Positions 31,828 to 40,278 of a stretch of 63,300 nt of DNA are shown here, piece after piece. A program made the translations under genes and the position numbers. The stretch lies in the NCBI GenBank assembly GCA_964292495.1, contig CAXYVX010000001.1, positions 1-63,300 on the forward strand, written 5' to 3'. This DNA comes from CAXYVX01 sp964292495 (GTDB lineage: Bacteria > Patescibacteriota > Saccharimonadia > Saccharimonadales > Saccharimonadaceae). Within the stretch, counting starts at the first letter, position 1, and each line of letters starts with the position of its first letter. The notes below the pieces were generated by a model. It searched no databases. It worked only from the letters and a program-made list of their open reading frames with translations, and was not told the origin of the DNA.

Positions 31828-33909
31828 ATGTTTAAGAGAAAAACTCGCGATCAATTCACGACCAAAACAAAAGTGGCCGCGGAGGGCATTTCGCGAAAAT
31901 CTAAGAATGAGGCGAAAATTGCGGAGAACGCAAAAAAAGGCTTGCCTCTTTTGAATCACCTCAGTAATGGGCGAAAAATCGTCATCATGCTCGCGGTGAT
32001 GAGCGCAACTTTTTTGGTGGCGCTTGACAGCACAATTATGAGCACCGCGATCAATAAAATCGCGAGTGATTTCAACGCTTACAGTTCGTATAGCTGGTTG
32101 TTGACGAGTTATTTATTGACTTTCACGATTGCGATTCCGATCGGCGGAAAACTTTCGGATTTGTTTGGACGTAAAAACATGCTTTTGTTTGGCCTGTTTG
32201 TCTTTGTGTTGGGATCTCTTGGAAGTTCGGCTTCTGGCGACATTATGTGGCTGATTATTTGGCGCGCAGTTCAAGGTCTTGGCGGCGGCGTGATTATGGC
32301 GAACGCTTTCACGATCATTGGAGATTTATTCACACCGCGAGAGCGAGGACGCTGGCAGGGTTTGATTTCGTCAGTGTTTGGGCTGGCAAGTGTTGCTGGG
32401 CCTCTGATCGGCGGGGCATTTGCTGACGCTGGAACAATTCTTTCAATTGCTGGCTGGCGCTGGAATTTCCTGATCAATATCCCGATTGGAATTGCTGCGA
32501 TTGCGTTGATTTGGGTGTTAACTCCGCTCATCAAACACGCAAAAAACGCGAAAGTTGACTGGTTTGGCGCTGGCGCGATCGCGATTTCGGCGGCCGCATT
32601 GATTTTCGCGACGGACAACGCCGCGGAAACATTTAAGTTTTTGACCGACAAAGGTTGGTCGCTTGGGCTGATCCAGCTCGGGCTATGGGCTGTGGTGGCA
32701 GTGTTTGCTGGACTGTTCGTGCTCGCTGAACACAAGGCTCACGACCCAATCATCCCGAACCGTTTCTGGACAAACAGAACTTATTTATTCTCTATGATTG
32801 CTTGGATTTTCTTCGGCGCAGCGATGATGAGCTTTATTTTGTACATCACGCAATTTAACCAGCAAGTTTTCTTGGCGGGCAATAAACATGCGGCAACAAT
32901 CAGCGGACTGATGCTTTTGCCGGCAATTCTCGGGATGTCAGCGACTTCCGCTGTGAGTGGAATTTTGGTGACGAAAACTGGGCGATATAAAGCAATGATG
33001 GTTGTCGGGTTTGTGATGGTCACGATCGCGGGTATTGCCGCGACGACCTTGAACGCAAATTCTCCGTATTGGTACGAAGCGATTTGGCAGATTGTGGCTG
33101 GAATTGGCTTGGGAATGAGCATGCCGACATTGAACTTGGCAGTTCAGAACGCTTTCCATCAAAAAGATTTGGGTGTTGCGACGTCCAGCTCACAGTTCTT
33201 CCGTTCGCTCGGGCAGACCATTGGTACGGCTGTGCTTGGTTCCATGATGACCGCCGGCGTCGCGGGATTGATCGGCGATGTTCCAAAAATGGATTTTGTG
33301 AAAGATATTCAACTTTTCGCGAAAACTGAGACCAACAAAGACCTTTCGGGCATGGTTGAAAATGCAACGATTGACAGCAACTTCGCGATCAGTATCAGCG
33401 GATTCATCAGTAAAGACACTGTGAAAGACATGCAAAACGGTGTGAACGAAGGCTATGTGAAAATCAACGACGCGGTCAAAGACGCGCAAAATTCCGTCCT
33501 GGAACAAACTGCGCTGAAAATGAATATCCCAGCGAGCGCCATCCCGGAAACCGCAAAACAGAAAATTTTCTCGCAAGTTCGCGAAAAAGTTCTTGCAAGT
33601 TTGCCGTCCAGTAAAAAAGATTTGACATATTCTGAAATTGAGCAGCTCACGAAAAATCTGAGCGGAGATTTTGATAAATTCCACAAAGCCGTGGTTGACG
33701 CGTTTGTCAAAGAACTTTCGCAAATATTTATGATTGTTTCAATTCTCTCGGCAACTGGCGCAATAATCGTGGCGTTTGGCGTGAAAGAGCACAAACTTCG
33801 TGGCGGTACCGAAGGAACACCAGGGATTGAACCGTCAAAAGGTGAAAAAGTTGAGGAAGACGAAGCTCACGAAAAATGGTCAAAACGCGTTAAAAACGCA
33901 AAGAAATAA
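31828..33909 (+). CDS. MFS exporter, DHA2 (EmrB/QacA) type with large extracytoplasmic insertion
   Basis: The 693-aa proton-coupled exporter has about 14 helices. ALDSTIMSTAINKIASDF in TM1 is motif D1, GKLSDLFGRKN is motif A, and RAVQGLGGGVIMANAF is the TM4 region. Between the last two helices lies a soluble insertion of about 160 residues (roughly 480-625), much longer than the usual loop in this family and rich in charged helices. The C-terminal tail is acidic. It is co-transcribed with the AbrB-like regulator, with AGGAAGG before the ATG. The substrate is unknown. Confidence 0.92.
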   Translation: MFKRKTRDQFTTKTKVAAEGISRKSKNEAKIAENAKKGLPLLNHLSNGRKIVIMLAVMSATFLVALDSTIMSTAINKIASDFNAYSSYSWLLTSYLLTFTIAIPIGGKLSDLFGRKNMLLFGLFVFVLGSLGSSASGDIMWLIIWRAVQGLGGGVIMANAFTIIGDLFTPRERGRWQGLISSVFGLASVAGPLIGGAFADAGTILSIAGWRWNFLINIPIGIAAIALIWVLTPLIKHAKNAKVDWFGAGAIAISAAALIFATDNAAETFKFLTDKGWSLGLIQLGLWAVVAVFAGLFVLAEHKAHDPIIPNRFWTNRTYLFSMIAWIFFGAAMMSFILYITQFNQQVFLAGNKHAATISGLMLLPAILGMSATSAVSGILVTKTGRYKAMMVVGFVMVTIAGIAATTLNANSPYWYEAIWQIVAGIGLGMSMPTLNLAVQNAFHQKDLGVATSSSQFFRSLGQTIGTAVLGSMMTAGVAGLIGDVPKMDFVKDIQLFAKTETNKDLSGMVENATIDSNFAISISGFISKDTVKDMQNGVNEGYVKINDAVKDAQNSVLEQTALKMNIPASAIPETAKQKIFSQVREKVLASLPSSKKDLTYSEIEQLTKNLSGDFDKFHKAVVDAFVKELSQIFMIVSILSATGAIIVAFGVKEHKLRGGTEGTPGIEPSKGEKVEEDEAHEKWSKRVKNAKK

Positions 33910-33915
33910 CCAAAT

Positions 33916-33944
33916 AAATCGCCTGAGAAATCGGGCGATTTTTT
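33916..33944 (+). terminator. terminator after the MFS gene
   Basis: AAATCGCC / GGCGATTT stem with a T tract that merges into TTCGCGAA. Confidence 0.85.
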
Positions 33945-33968
33945 CGCGAAAAATTAACTTTGCCGGTA

Positions 33969-33977
33969 TGCTATAAT
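33969..33977 (+). promoter_or_regulatory. extended -10 of the 34010 gene
   Basis: TGC-TATAAT lies 32 nt before ATG 34010, and AAGGA stands in the leader, so this gene is SD-led. Confidence 0.65.
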
Positions 33978-34009
33978 TATTTAAATCAACCAATTCAAGG
34001 ATGTTCCAT

Positions 34010-34846
34010 ATGGAAAACGTAGACAAAAATAATTTGCCGGACGCGAAGAAGGTGGAACAGAAGAAAACCAAGCTTGGTTTGATAATTGGTCTGAGCGTTG
34101 GCGCCGCGGTTTTGGCGATAATTGGAATCGCGGTTGCGTTGATTTTTGCTTTTAGCATCAGTAAAGCTGATTGGCAAAAATCCGAAGATCATCTTGATTC
34201 GTTGAATTCTTTTATTAAAAAAACGAATACGGTTATTGAGGATGATGTTTCAGAAATGACTGATTCTCCAACTCAGGAGAACATCGCGAAAGTCACGAGC
34301 GACATCAAAAAATATCGCGACGATTTGAAGGGCCGCATTTCTGATTTGTCGGCCGAAAAAGCGATTAAGCAAGATAAAAAAGCTGCTGATAAATTCGCGA
34401 AAATCAACACAATTTACAAAAAATACGACAATGAATTGGCGAAACTGGGCGTGATTTACGCAAAAGTTTTGCCGTTGTTTGGCGAGATGAAAGATTTGGG
34501 AAGCCGAGAAAATTCTCTCACTTCATTCAGCGATGTGAAAAGTTTAGCCAATAAATTTATTTCAATTGGCAATAAATTTGCTTTGGTTAAAACCGGATAT
34601 TCTGATATTGACGAGGTTGTTGCGAAAATTGGCGATGACATGAAAAAAATTGGTAATCAAATGAGCGGACTTTCTGCCGGCGATTTGAGTGGAGTCAGCA
34701 ATTTGACAGATTTGACAGACGAACTGGAAAGTGATTCCGAAGATTTAACAGATGTGTTTGAAAGCAGCCCAGTCAGCGACCTTGAAAGTGATTTTGACGA
34801 CGCTGTGTATGATCTGAGTGCGTATATTTCATTGCAAATAAAATAA
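34010..34846 (+). CDS. membrane-anchored extracytoplasmic coiled-coil protein
   Basis: The 278-aa protein has a basic 20-residue cytoplasmic start, one helix (about 23-48, LGLIIGLSVGAAVLAIIG) and a helical, Lys/Asp-rich extracytoplasmic part. The end is very acidic (LTDLTDELESDSEDLTDV). ATG 34010 is chosen over 34001 because AAGGA lies 8 nt upstream of it. I recognise no family. It may be a surface or envelope-spacing protein. Confidence 0.65.
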   Translation: MENVDKNNLPDAKKVEQKKTKLGLIIGLSVGAAVLAIIGIAVALIFAFSISKADWQKSEDHLDSLNSFIKKTNTVIEDDVSEMTDSPTQENIAKVTSDIKKYRDDLKGRISDLSAEKAIKQDKKAADKFAKINTIYKKYDNELAKLGVIYAKVLPLFGEMKDLGSRENSLTSFSDVKSLANKFISIGNKFALVKTGYSDIDEVVAKIGDDMKKIGNQMSGLSAGDLSGVSNLTDLTDELESDSEDLTDVFESSPVSDLESDFDDAVYDLSAYISLQIK

Positions 34847-34870
34847 TTTGTTTCCAACTTTTCGCGAAAA

Positions 34871-34879
34871 TGTTAGAAT
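34871..34879 (+). promoter_or_regulatory. extended -10, leaderless spacing, for the beta-lactamase-fold gene
   Basis: TGT-TAGAAT ends 6 nt before ATG 34886. Confidence 0.7.
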
Positions 34880-34885
34880 ATACAG

Positions 34886-35923
34886 ATGTTCGGTAATAAA
34901 AAAAATTCTGATTCGCGGCGGACGCCAAGGCTTGATGGGACATATAATGTGCCGAGATATCGCGAATATCAGTCGCCGAGAATGCGCCGTTTGATGCGCG
35001 ACGAAGAGCGGCAAAAGCGAGTCAGAATTTCGCGAAATTACGGATTGTTGCTTGTGGTTGCAATTGTGGCGAGCACGATTATAACCGGCGTCGCTGGCGG
35101 AAACGCGGTGATTCAAATGCAAAAAGCTGACACAATAAAAAAACAACATGCACCAACAACATTGATCAGTGAAGGCTTACAGAGTGAAATAAACAGGTTG
35201 TCGGCGCAGAATAATTTGCCAGGAGAACTTGATTCTTCGCTTCAACCAAATGGAGCGCAAGTTGCGGTGAGTTTGATTGATTTGAGCGATAAAAATCGCG
35301 GAGAAGTGCATTTTAATGATCAAACTCAGTGGACCAGTGCCAGCACGTACAAACTTTTTGTTGCGCTGGATATGAGTAAAGCTGTGGAAAGTGGGCGGTT
35401 GAATTGGAATTCTCCTCTGAATGGCGACACGATGGGTGGTTGTTTGAGCCAGATGATTCACGTTTCGGATAATGAATGCCCGGAAACTTGGCTCGCAACT
35501 TATTCGGATTATGAGAAGCTGACGCAGACTGCTAAAAATTTTGGGAGCAAGCAGACGGATTTCAATTACGGGAACATGACAACCAGCGCTGGCGATCTTG
35601 CCAACTTTTTGAAAAAGCTCTATCAAGGTGAATTGATGAATTCTGATGACACGAAAAATCTCATGGATCTTTTGGAACATCAACAATACCAGGACGGAAT
35701 TCCCGACGGAATCCAAAATAATATCAACGCAGGAAAAACACCGCAGGGAACTTTGGTCGCGGATAAAGTTGGATTTGTGGATGATTACACCGGCCCAATT
35801 CTGAATGACGCTTCAATTGTGTCCAGCCCGAACGGCGCATATGTTCTTGTTGTGATGGCTAATGGTTATTCATGGCAGTTTATTTCGCAGTTGACGAGCT
35901 GGATTGATGCGCAAATGGAGTGA
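34886..35923 (+). CDS. class A beta-lactamase-fold serine hydrolase, membrane anchored
   Basis: The 345-aa protein has an Arg-rich cytoplasmic segment, one helix at about 52-75 and an extracytoplasmic penicillin-recognising domain. The catalytic SxxK is STYK with Ser 153 and Lys 156. SDN lies at 194-196, and a KVG stands in place of KTG near residue 293. The family (Beta-lactamase2) includes true beta-lactamases and D,D-peptidase-like cell-wall enzymes. The Val in KTG and the membrane anchor make a cell-wall or regulatory role at least as likely as drug resistance. It sits behind a leaderless promoter. Confidence 0.8.
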   Translation: MFGNKKNSDSRRTPRLDGTYNVPRYREYQSPRMRRLMRDEERQKRVRISRNYGLLLVVAIVASTIITGVAGGNAVIQMQKADTIKKQHAPTTLISEGLQSEINRLSAQNNLPGELDSSLQPNGAQVAVSLIDLSDKNRGEVHFNDQTQWTSASTYKLFVALDMSKAVESGRLNWNSPLNGDTMGGCLSQMIHVSDNECPETWLATYSDYEKLTQTAKNFGSKQTDFNYGNMTTSAGDLANFLKKLYQGELMNSDDTKNLMDLLEHQQYQDGIPDGIQNNINAGKTPQGTLVADKVGFVDDYTGPILNDASIVSSPNGAYVLVVMANGYSWQFISQLTSWIDAQME

Positions 35924-35937
35924 AATTCGCGAAATCA

Positions 35938-35946
35938 TGATAAAAT
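35938..35946 (+). promoter_or_regulatory. extended -10 of pnp
   Basis: TGA-TAAAAT gives a start near 35953, hence a leader of about 106 nt. This contrasts with the leaderless neighbours. Confidence 0.65.
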
Positions 35947-35964
35947 AGGAATGTAAAAATTAAC

Positions 35965-36038
35965 GTCGGCGGTGAAAATTTTCGCAGGAACAGGCGCGAG
36001 CCGGAGGGTAGTTTCCTGGGAAAATTTGCACGGCTGAC
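35965..36038 (+). ncRNA. long structured leader RNA of pnp
   Basis: The arms 35965-35983 and 36020-36038 pair at 17 of 19 positions (one of them G-U), with single mismatches at the seventh and eleventh pairs. Inside lie CAGGAA (35985-35990) with TTCCTG (36013-36018) and a GGC-GCGA-GCC hairpin (35993-36002). The AGAGGAG ribosome-binding site comes 3 nt after the stem. Such a stem is a natural RNase III-type or PNPase-controlled autoregulatory target, as in known pnp leaders. I match no riboswitch class. Confidence 0.65.
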
Positions 36039-36058
36039 AGAGAGGAGTTTCGCAAAAA

Positions 36059-38230
36059 ATGGGCGAAATTGTAAAGCAAACAGGTAAAGAAATTATCGAA
36101 GTTTCATGCCAATGGATGGGTCGTGAGCTGAAAATGACGGTCAATAAAGTTGGTTTTAGGACCAAAGGAAGTGTTTTGGTTAAATACGGCGACACAGTTA
36201 TTCTTGGAAGTGCGAGCGCTGGGAGCGTCAACCCAAATCTGGATTATTTCCCACTTTCAATAGATTACGAAGAAAAATTCTACGCGAGTGGTAAGATCTC
36301 ATCAAGCAGATTCATCAAGCGTGAAGGCCGTCCAAGCGACGAAGCGATTTTGATCGGGCGCTTGATTGATCGCCCGATTCGCCCGCTTTTCCCGAAAGGT
36401 TATCGCAATGAAACTCAGGTTGTCGCGACAGTTCTTTCAATGGATCCAAGTTTCCGCCCGGACGCAGTTGCGATGATTGCGGCGAGCACGGCTTTGATGC
36501 TGACAGGAGTTCCTTTTGACGGACCGGTTGCTGGTTTGCGTGTCAGCCTTGACGATGAAGGCGAATTTTCCGCGTTCACAACTCGCGAAAACCTCGCGAA
36601 TTCGGGCATGGATTTGTTTGTGGCTGGTCGAACTTTGCCAAACGGCGAAAACGGCGTGATGATGGTTGAAGCTGGAATGAACGAAGTTCCAGAAGAAAAA
36701 GTTGCAGACGCGATTGAATGGGCGCTGGCTGAAATTGCTCCTGCGCTTGAGCTTCAAAAAGAATTGATTGAAAAAGTTGGTGTTGAAGCTCAAAAATACG
36801 AGCTGGTTTTGCCGAACGAAGAGAATTTTGCGAAAGTTGAAGAATATCTTGCTCGGGTTTGGACGGACGATTTGCGCGTGGCTTATCCAGAGCGAAATCC
36901 AAAAGTTCAGGAAATTCGTGATAACATGTTCGCGAAATTTGAAGAAGAATTTGGTGCTGAAAAGTTTGCGGAGATCAAAGGCGATTTATATGCAGCTTTT
37001 GACAAATACAATTTCGCGAAAACTCGTGGCGGAATTATCTCTGATGGCGTGCGCCCGGATGGACGAAAACTGACGGAAATTCGCCCGCTCAGCGCCGAAG
37101 TTGATGTCTTGCCGCAGGAAGTTCACGGATCAAGCTTGTTCACGCGCGGTTTAACTCAGGCTTTGAATACGGTAACATTGGCCAGCTTGTCGTTTGCTCA
37201 GCTTGTTGACACAATGGAAGTGAATGACGGCACTCGCCGCTACATGCACCACTACAACGCTCCTGGCTATACAGTTGGCGAAATTAAGCGAATGGGCGCG
37301 CCGGGACGTCGCGAAATCGGCCACGGTTATCTCGCGGAACGTGCGCTTTTGCCGGTTCTCCCGAGCGAAGAAGATTTCCCGTACGCAATTCGTTCCGTAA
37401 CTGAAATCATGTCTCAAAACGGATCCACCTCAATGGCCGCGACTTGCTCCTCATGCATGGCGTTGATGGCCGCTGGCGTTCCTTTGCGAAAACCGGTTTC
37501 CGGCGTCGCGATGGGATTGATGGTTGCGCAAGATGCCGCACATAATTACGACCTTGACAAAAACGAATATTACGTTTTGACAGATCTCGCGGACCAGGAA
37601 GATTTTGCTGGGGATATGGACTTTAAATGCACGGGAACTGACAGTGGAATTACTGCTTTGCAGATGGATATGAAAGTTCATGGATTGCCGGCGAGCATTC
37701 TTCGCGAAGCGCTGGAACATGCGAAAGTTGGTCGCGCTGAAATCCTGAAAGTCATGCTTGAAGCGATCCCTGAACCGCGAAAAGAACTTTCGCCGTTCGC
37801 GCCGAAAGTCGAGAGTTTGCAAATTAAAGTTGACCAGATTGGAACAGTAATTGGTAAGGGTGGAGAAACCATTCAGAAAATCACCGGCGAAACTGGCGTT
37901 CAGATTGACATTGCGGAAACAGGACTGATCACTTTCGCGACCAATGATGCTGAGATGATGAAAAAATCTGTTGATTGGGTGAAATCTCTGGTTGAAGAGC
38001 CGGAAGTTGGCAAAATTTATCGCGGAAAAGTTGTTGGGATCAAAGATTTTGGCGCATTTGTTAACATTTTGCCGGGAACCGACGGAATGCTTCACATCAG
38101 CCAAATCGCGGACCACAGAATTGACAAAGTCACCGATGTTCTTAGCATGGGGCAAGAAGTGAATGTTAAGCTTGCGTCGATCGACGACAGAGGAAAATTG
38201 TCGTTAACAATGCAAGACGTTGAACAATAA
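36059..38230 (+). CDS. pnp: polynucleotide phosphorylase
   Basis: The 723-aa 3'-5' exoribonuclease has two RNase PH-like domains, then KH (IGTVIGKGGETIQKI) and S1 (GKIYRGKVVGIKDFGAFVN) domains. The active-site region reads GTDSGITALQMDMK. The second metal Asp (QMD) is kept, while the residue aligning with E. coli Asp486 is Ser with an Asp beside it. Other PNPases also vary here. AGAGGAG initiates translation after the structured leader, so autoregulation is plausible. Confidence 0.97.
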   Translation: MGEIVKQTGKEIIEVSCQWMGRELKMTVNKVGFRTKGSVLVKYGDTVILGSASAGSVNPNLDYFPLSIDYEEKFYASGKISSSRFIKREGRPSDEAILIGRLIDRPIRPLFPKGYRNETQVVATVLSMDPSFRPDAVAMIAASTALMLTGVPFDGPVAGLRVSLDDEGEFSAFTTRENLANSGMDLFVAGRTLPNGENGVMMVEAGMNEVPEEKVADAIEWALAEIAPALELQKELIEKVGVEAQKYELVLPNEENFAKVEEYLARVWTDDLRVAYPERNPKVQEIRDNMFAKFEEEFGAEKFAEIKGDLYAAFDKYNFAKTRGGIISDGVRPDGRKLTEIRPLSAEVDVLPQEVHGSSLFTRGLTQALNTVTLASLSFAQLVDTMEVNDGTRRYMHHYNAPGYTVGEIKRMGAPGRREIGHGYLAERALLPVLPSEEDFPYAIRSVTEIMSQNGSTSMAATCSSCMALMAAGVPLRKPVSGVAMGLMVAQDAAHNYDLDKNEYYVLTDLADQEDFAGDMDFKCTGTDSGITALQMDMKVHGLPASILREALEHAKVGRAEILKVMLEAIPEPRKELSPFAPKVESLQIKVDQIGTVIGKGGETIQKITGETGVQIDIAETGLITFATNDAEMMKKSVDWVKSLVEEPEVGKIYRGKVVGIKDFGAFVNILPGTDGMLHISQIADHRIDKVTDVLSMGQEVNVKLASIDDRGKLSLTMQDVEQ

Positions 38231-38242
38231 ATTCGCGAAAAT

Positions 38243-38278
38243 AAAAACCCTTCGCCATCGGAGGGTTTTATTTTTTTG
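38243..38278 (+). terminator. pnp terminator
   Basis: The stem AAAACCCT / AGGGTTTT has a TCGCCATCGG loop and is followed by a T run. Confidence 0.85.
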
Positions 38279-38296
38279 TTAAATTCAAGCGAGTAT

Positions 38297-38328
38297 AAAA
38301 AAACGGATGGTCAAACTCATCCGTTTTT
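38297..38328. terminator. bidirectional hairpin between pnp and the DsbA-like gene
   Basis: AAAACGGATG / CATCCGTTTTT is flanked by A and T runs, and serves mainly the minus-strand gene ending at 38345. Confidence 0.75.
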
Positions 38329-38344
38329 AGTTTCACTTTCGTGA

Positions 38345-39166
38345 TTAGTTCACGCTTTTCAGTGCTTCGTCAATGGCGCTTCGCATGTCGCTGTCATTGC
38401 TGCCGCTAACCGTTTTGGTTCCGTTCGGGCCGCTGATAATCCAGGTTGGAGTTGCGTTGATGTTTGCCGCAAGACCGAGATTTTTGTCGCGATTGAGTTT
38501 GTCCTGAATTCCGTTCGTAGCGAAATTCGCAACCAAATCGTCAAATTTATCTTTGTTTAATCCCAGATCTTTGACGTATCCATCAATAGCTTTTTGGCAA
38601 GTATCTTTCGCGCTTCCTTCTACGCATTTCTGCCCCTGGAAGATTTTTTGCACCATATCCCAGAAAATATTCATGTTGTTTCCGCTCTCAACATATGCTG
38701 CCTGAGCGCTCGCCTGCGACAAAATGCTTGTCGGCTGACCGATGGAGAAGTTGCGATAAACAAACGCAACCGACTTATTTTCATAGTCTTTATAAATTTT
38801 TTCCGCGCTAGGTTCAAATGCTGTACATGCCGAGCAAGCGAAGTCTTCGTACTGTTCAACGATCACTTTCGCGTCTTTTTTGCCGGTCCACTGATCGGCA
38901 ATGATGTTTGCGCTCGGCTTCCAATCCGACTTTTCAGATCCGCCGTTCACGAATTTATTTTGCGCGGTTTTAATTTCGTCGACATTCAGAATTTTATTTC
39001 CGTCGCCCAAGTATTTCGTGTAATCACCGTTTGACGGGTCTTTGCTGCCGCCAAAAACGCGCACAGCAATCACGCCAATAACCGCCGCCGCAATCAGAGC
39101 GCCCAATACAATCCACATCAGATTTGCCACACCGTTTTCCTCGCGAATTTTGTTCAAAATTTTCAC
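38345..39166 (-). CDS. membrane-anchored DsbA/DsbG-like thioredoxin-fold oxidoreductase
   Basis: The 273-aa protein has an N-terminal helix (about 16-39) and an extracytoplasmic thioredoxin-4 domain with the redox pair CSAC in YEDFACSACTAFEP. It has an inserted helical region and the cis-proline loop NATPTWII. Two further cysteines (KCVEGSAKDTC) could form a structural disulfide. It probably introduces disulfides in exported proteins; a VKOR or DsbB partner is not in the window. It starts with GTG 39166, 5 nt after AGGAGG. Confidence 0.9.
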   Translation of the reverse strand: MKILNKIREENGVANLMWIVLGALIAAAVIGVIAVRVFGGSKDPSNGDYTKYLGDGNKILNVDEIKTAQNKFVNGGSEKSDWKPSANIIADQWTGKKDAKVIVEQYEDFACSACTAFEPSAEKIYKDYENKSVAFVYRNFSIGQPTSILSQASAQAAYVESGNNMNIFWDMVQKIFQGQKCVEGSAKDTCQKAIDGYVKDLGLNKDKFDDLVANFATNGIQDKLNRDKNLGLAANINATPTWIISGPNGTKTVSGSNDSDMRSAIDEALKSVN

Positions 39167-39244
39167 CTAATCCTCCTTATGTTTAGCCTACATTATACCA
39201 AATGCACGCGCCAAATCAACTTTCTCGCTGAAAGAAGATAAATC

Positions 39245-39253
39245 TGATATATT
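39245..39253 (+). promoter_or_regulatory. extended -10, leaderless spacing, for the CBS-domain gene
   Basis: TGA-TATATT ends 6 nt before ATG 39260. Confidence 0.65.
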
Positions 39254-39259
39254 ATAAAC

Positions 39260-40132
39260 ATGAACATTTTTATTTTAGTCGTTATTTTTGTGTTTTTATC
39301 CGCGTTTCTCTCTGTTAAATGGAAATATGAATTGTCGGCTTTTGAGGTTTCGCGACGCGCCCAAAAAGATAAAAAATACGCCAGAATTGAGAAATTTCGC
39401 GAAATTTATCCAGGTTTTCTCGTGTTTTCGCGAATAATTTCTTTGCTTCTCGCGGCTCTGTTTTCCGGACTTTTGTTCGCTGATTTCGGCTTCCTTGAAA
39501 GCTGGGTTTTGGCGTTCGTTTTTCTGATCATTTCCTGGATTATTTCGCGTTTGCTTGAAGATTTTTCGTCAAAACTTATCTCAAAAAACATTGATTTTTT
39601 ACTGAAATATTTTGCGTGGACAGGGATTTTTTCGCGAATTTCCAGGCTTGAAGGCGAGATTAAAATCAGTTCCAAAAATGAGTTGCTTCACGTGATTTCG
39701 CAGGCCGAATTTTTAAGCGAAAGCGACAAATTATTTTTCGCGAAAGCGACCGATTTTCGCGAAAAAAAGGTTTCTGACGTGATTGTTCCGAGAAATAAAA
39801 TTGCGTTTGTCCATGCAAAAGACGAACTTACACCTCTGTTTATTGACGAACTTTTTGAAAGCGGACACAAAATTTTTCCGGTTGTAAACAAGGATCTTGA
39901 CCACGTTGTCGGTTTGCTTGATCTGGATGATTTTCGCGAAATTTCTGGAAAACAGGAAATTTTATCTGAAAAAATGCGAAAAATTTCACATCCAATTTCC
40001 GCAGATGAAAGCTTGGCCGACGCTCTGAGGTTTTTCGCGAAAAACAATGTCTTTTTGGCACTGGTTTCGCAAAATGAAAAAATCGTCGGCATGATCACTT
40101 TGGAAGATGTTCTTCGTGAAATCGCGGAATAA
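39260..40132 (+). CDS. CNNM/CorC-like membrane protein with CBS pair
   Basis: The 290-aa protein has two or three N-terminal helices (about 1-17, 53-75 and 80-97), a linker, then two CBS motifs: KVSDVIVPRNKIAFVHA near 169 and HPISADESLADALRFF near 240. The plan is that of DUF21/CNNM magnesium-transport-related proteins, but the membrane part is shorter than in full DUF21 proteins and the C-terminal CorC domain is missing. It may be a regulatory relative. TTCGCGAA is dense. Confidence 0.75.
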   Translation: MNIFILVVIFVFLSAFLSVKWKYELSAFEVSRRAQKDKKYARIEKFREIYPGFLVFSRIISLLLAALFSGLLFADFGFLESWVLAFVFLIISWIISRLLEDFSSKLISKNIDFLLKYFAWTGIFSRISRLEGEIKISSKNELLHVISQAEFLSESDKLFFAKATDFREKKVSDVIVPRNKIAFVHAKDELTPLFIDELFESGHKIFPVVNKDLDHVVGLLDLDDFREISGKQEILSEKMRKISHPISADESLADALRFFAKNNVFLALVSQNEKIVGMITLEDVLREIAE

Positions 40133-40278
40133 TTTTGAAAAAACCTTTTACTAGCCAAAATCCACCGCCTATTAAAAACGAAGATCGATGATTTCGTGAA
40201 AATGTGATAAAATACGGGTATAATTTAAGTTAAATTTTTCGCTGTCGCAGTCTACGATTTCGCGAAAGAAAGGAAAAA

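Noticed and set aside
34886..35923. Clinically relevant beta-lactamase
   Set aside because: The fold is right, but KVG replaces KTG and the protein is membrane-anchored with a long basic N-terminus. A cell-wall role is at least as likely.
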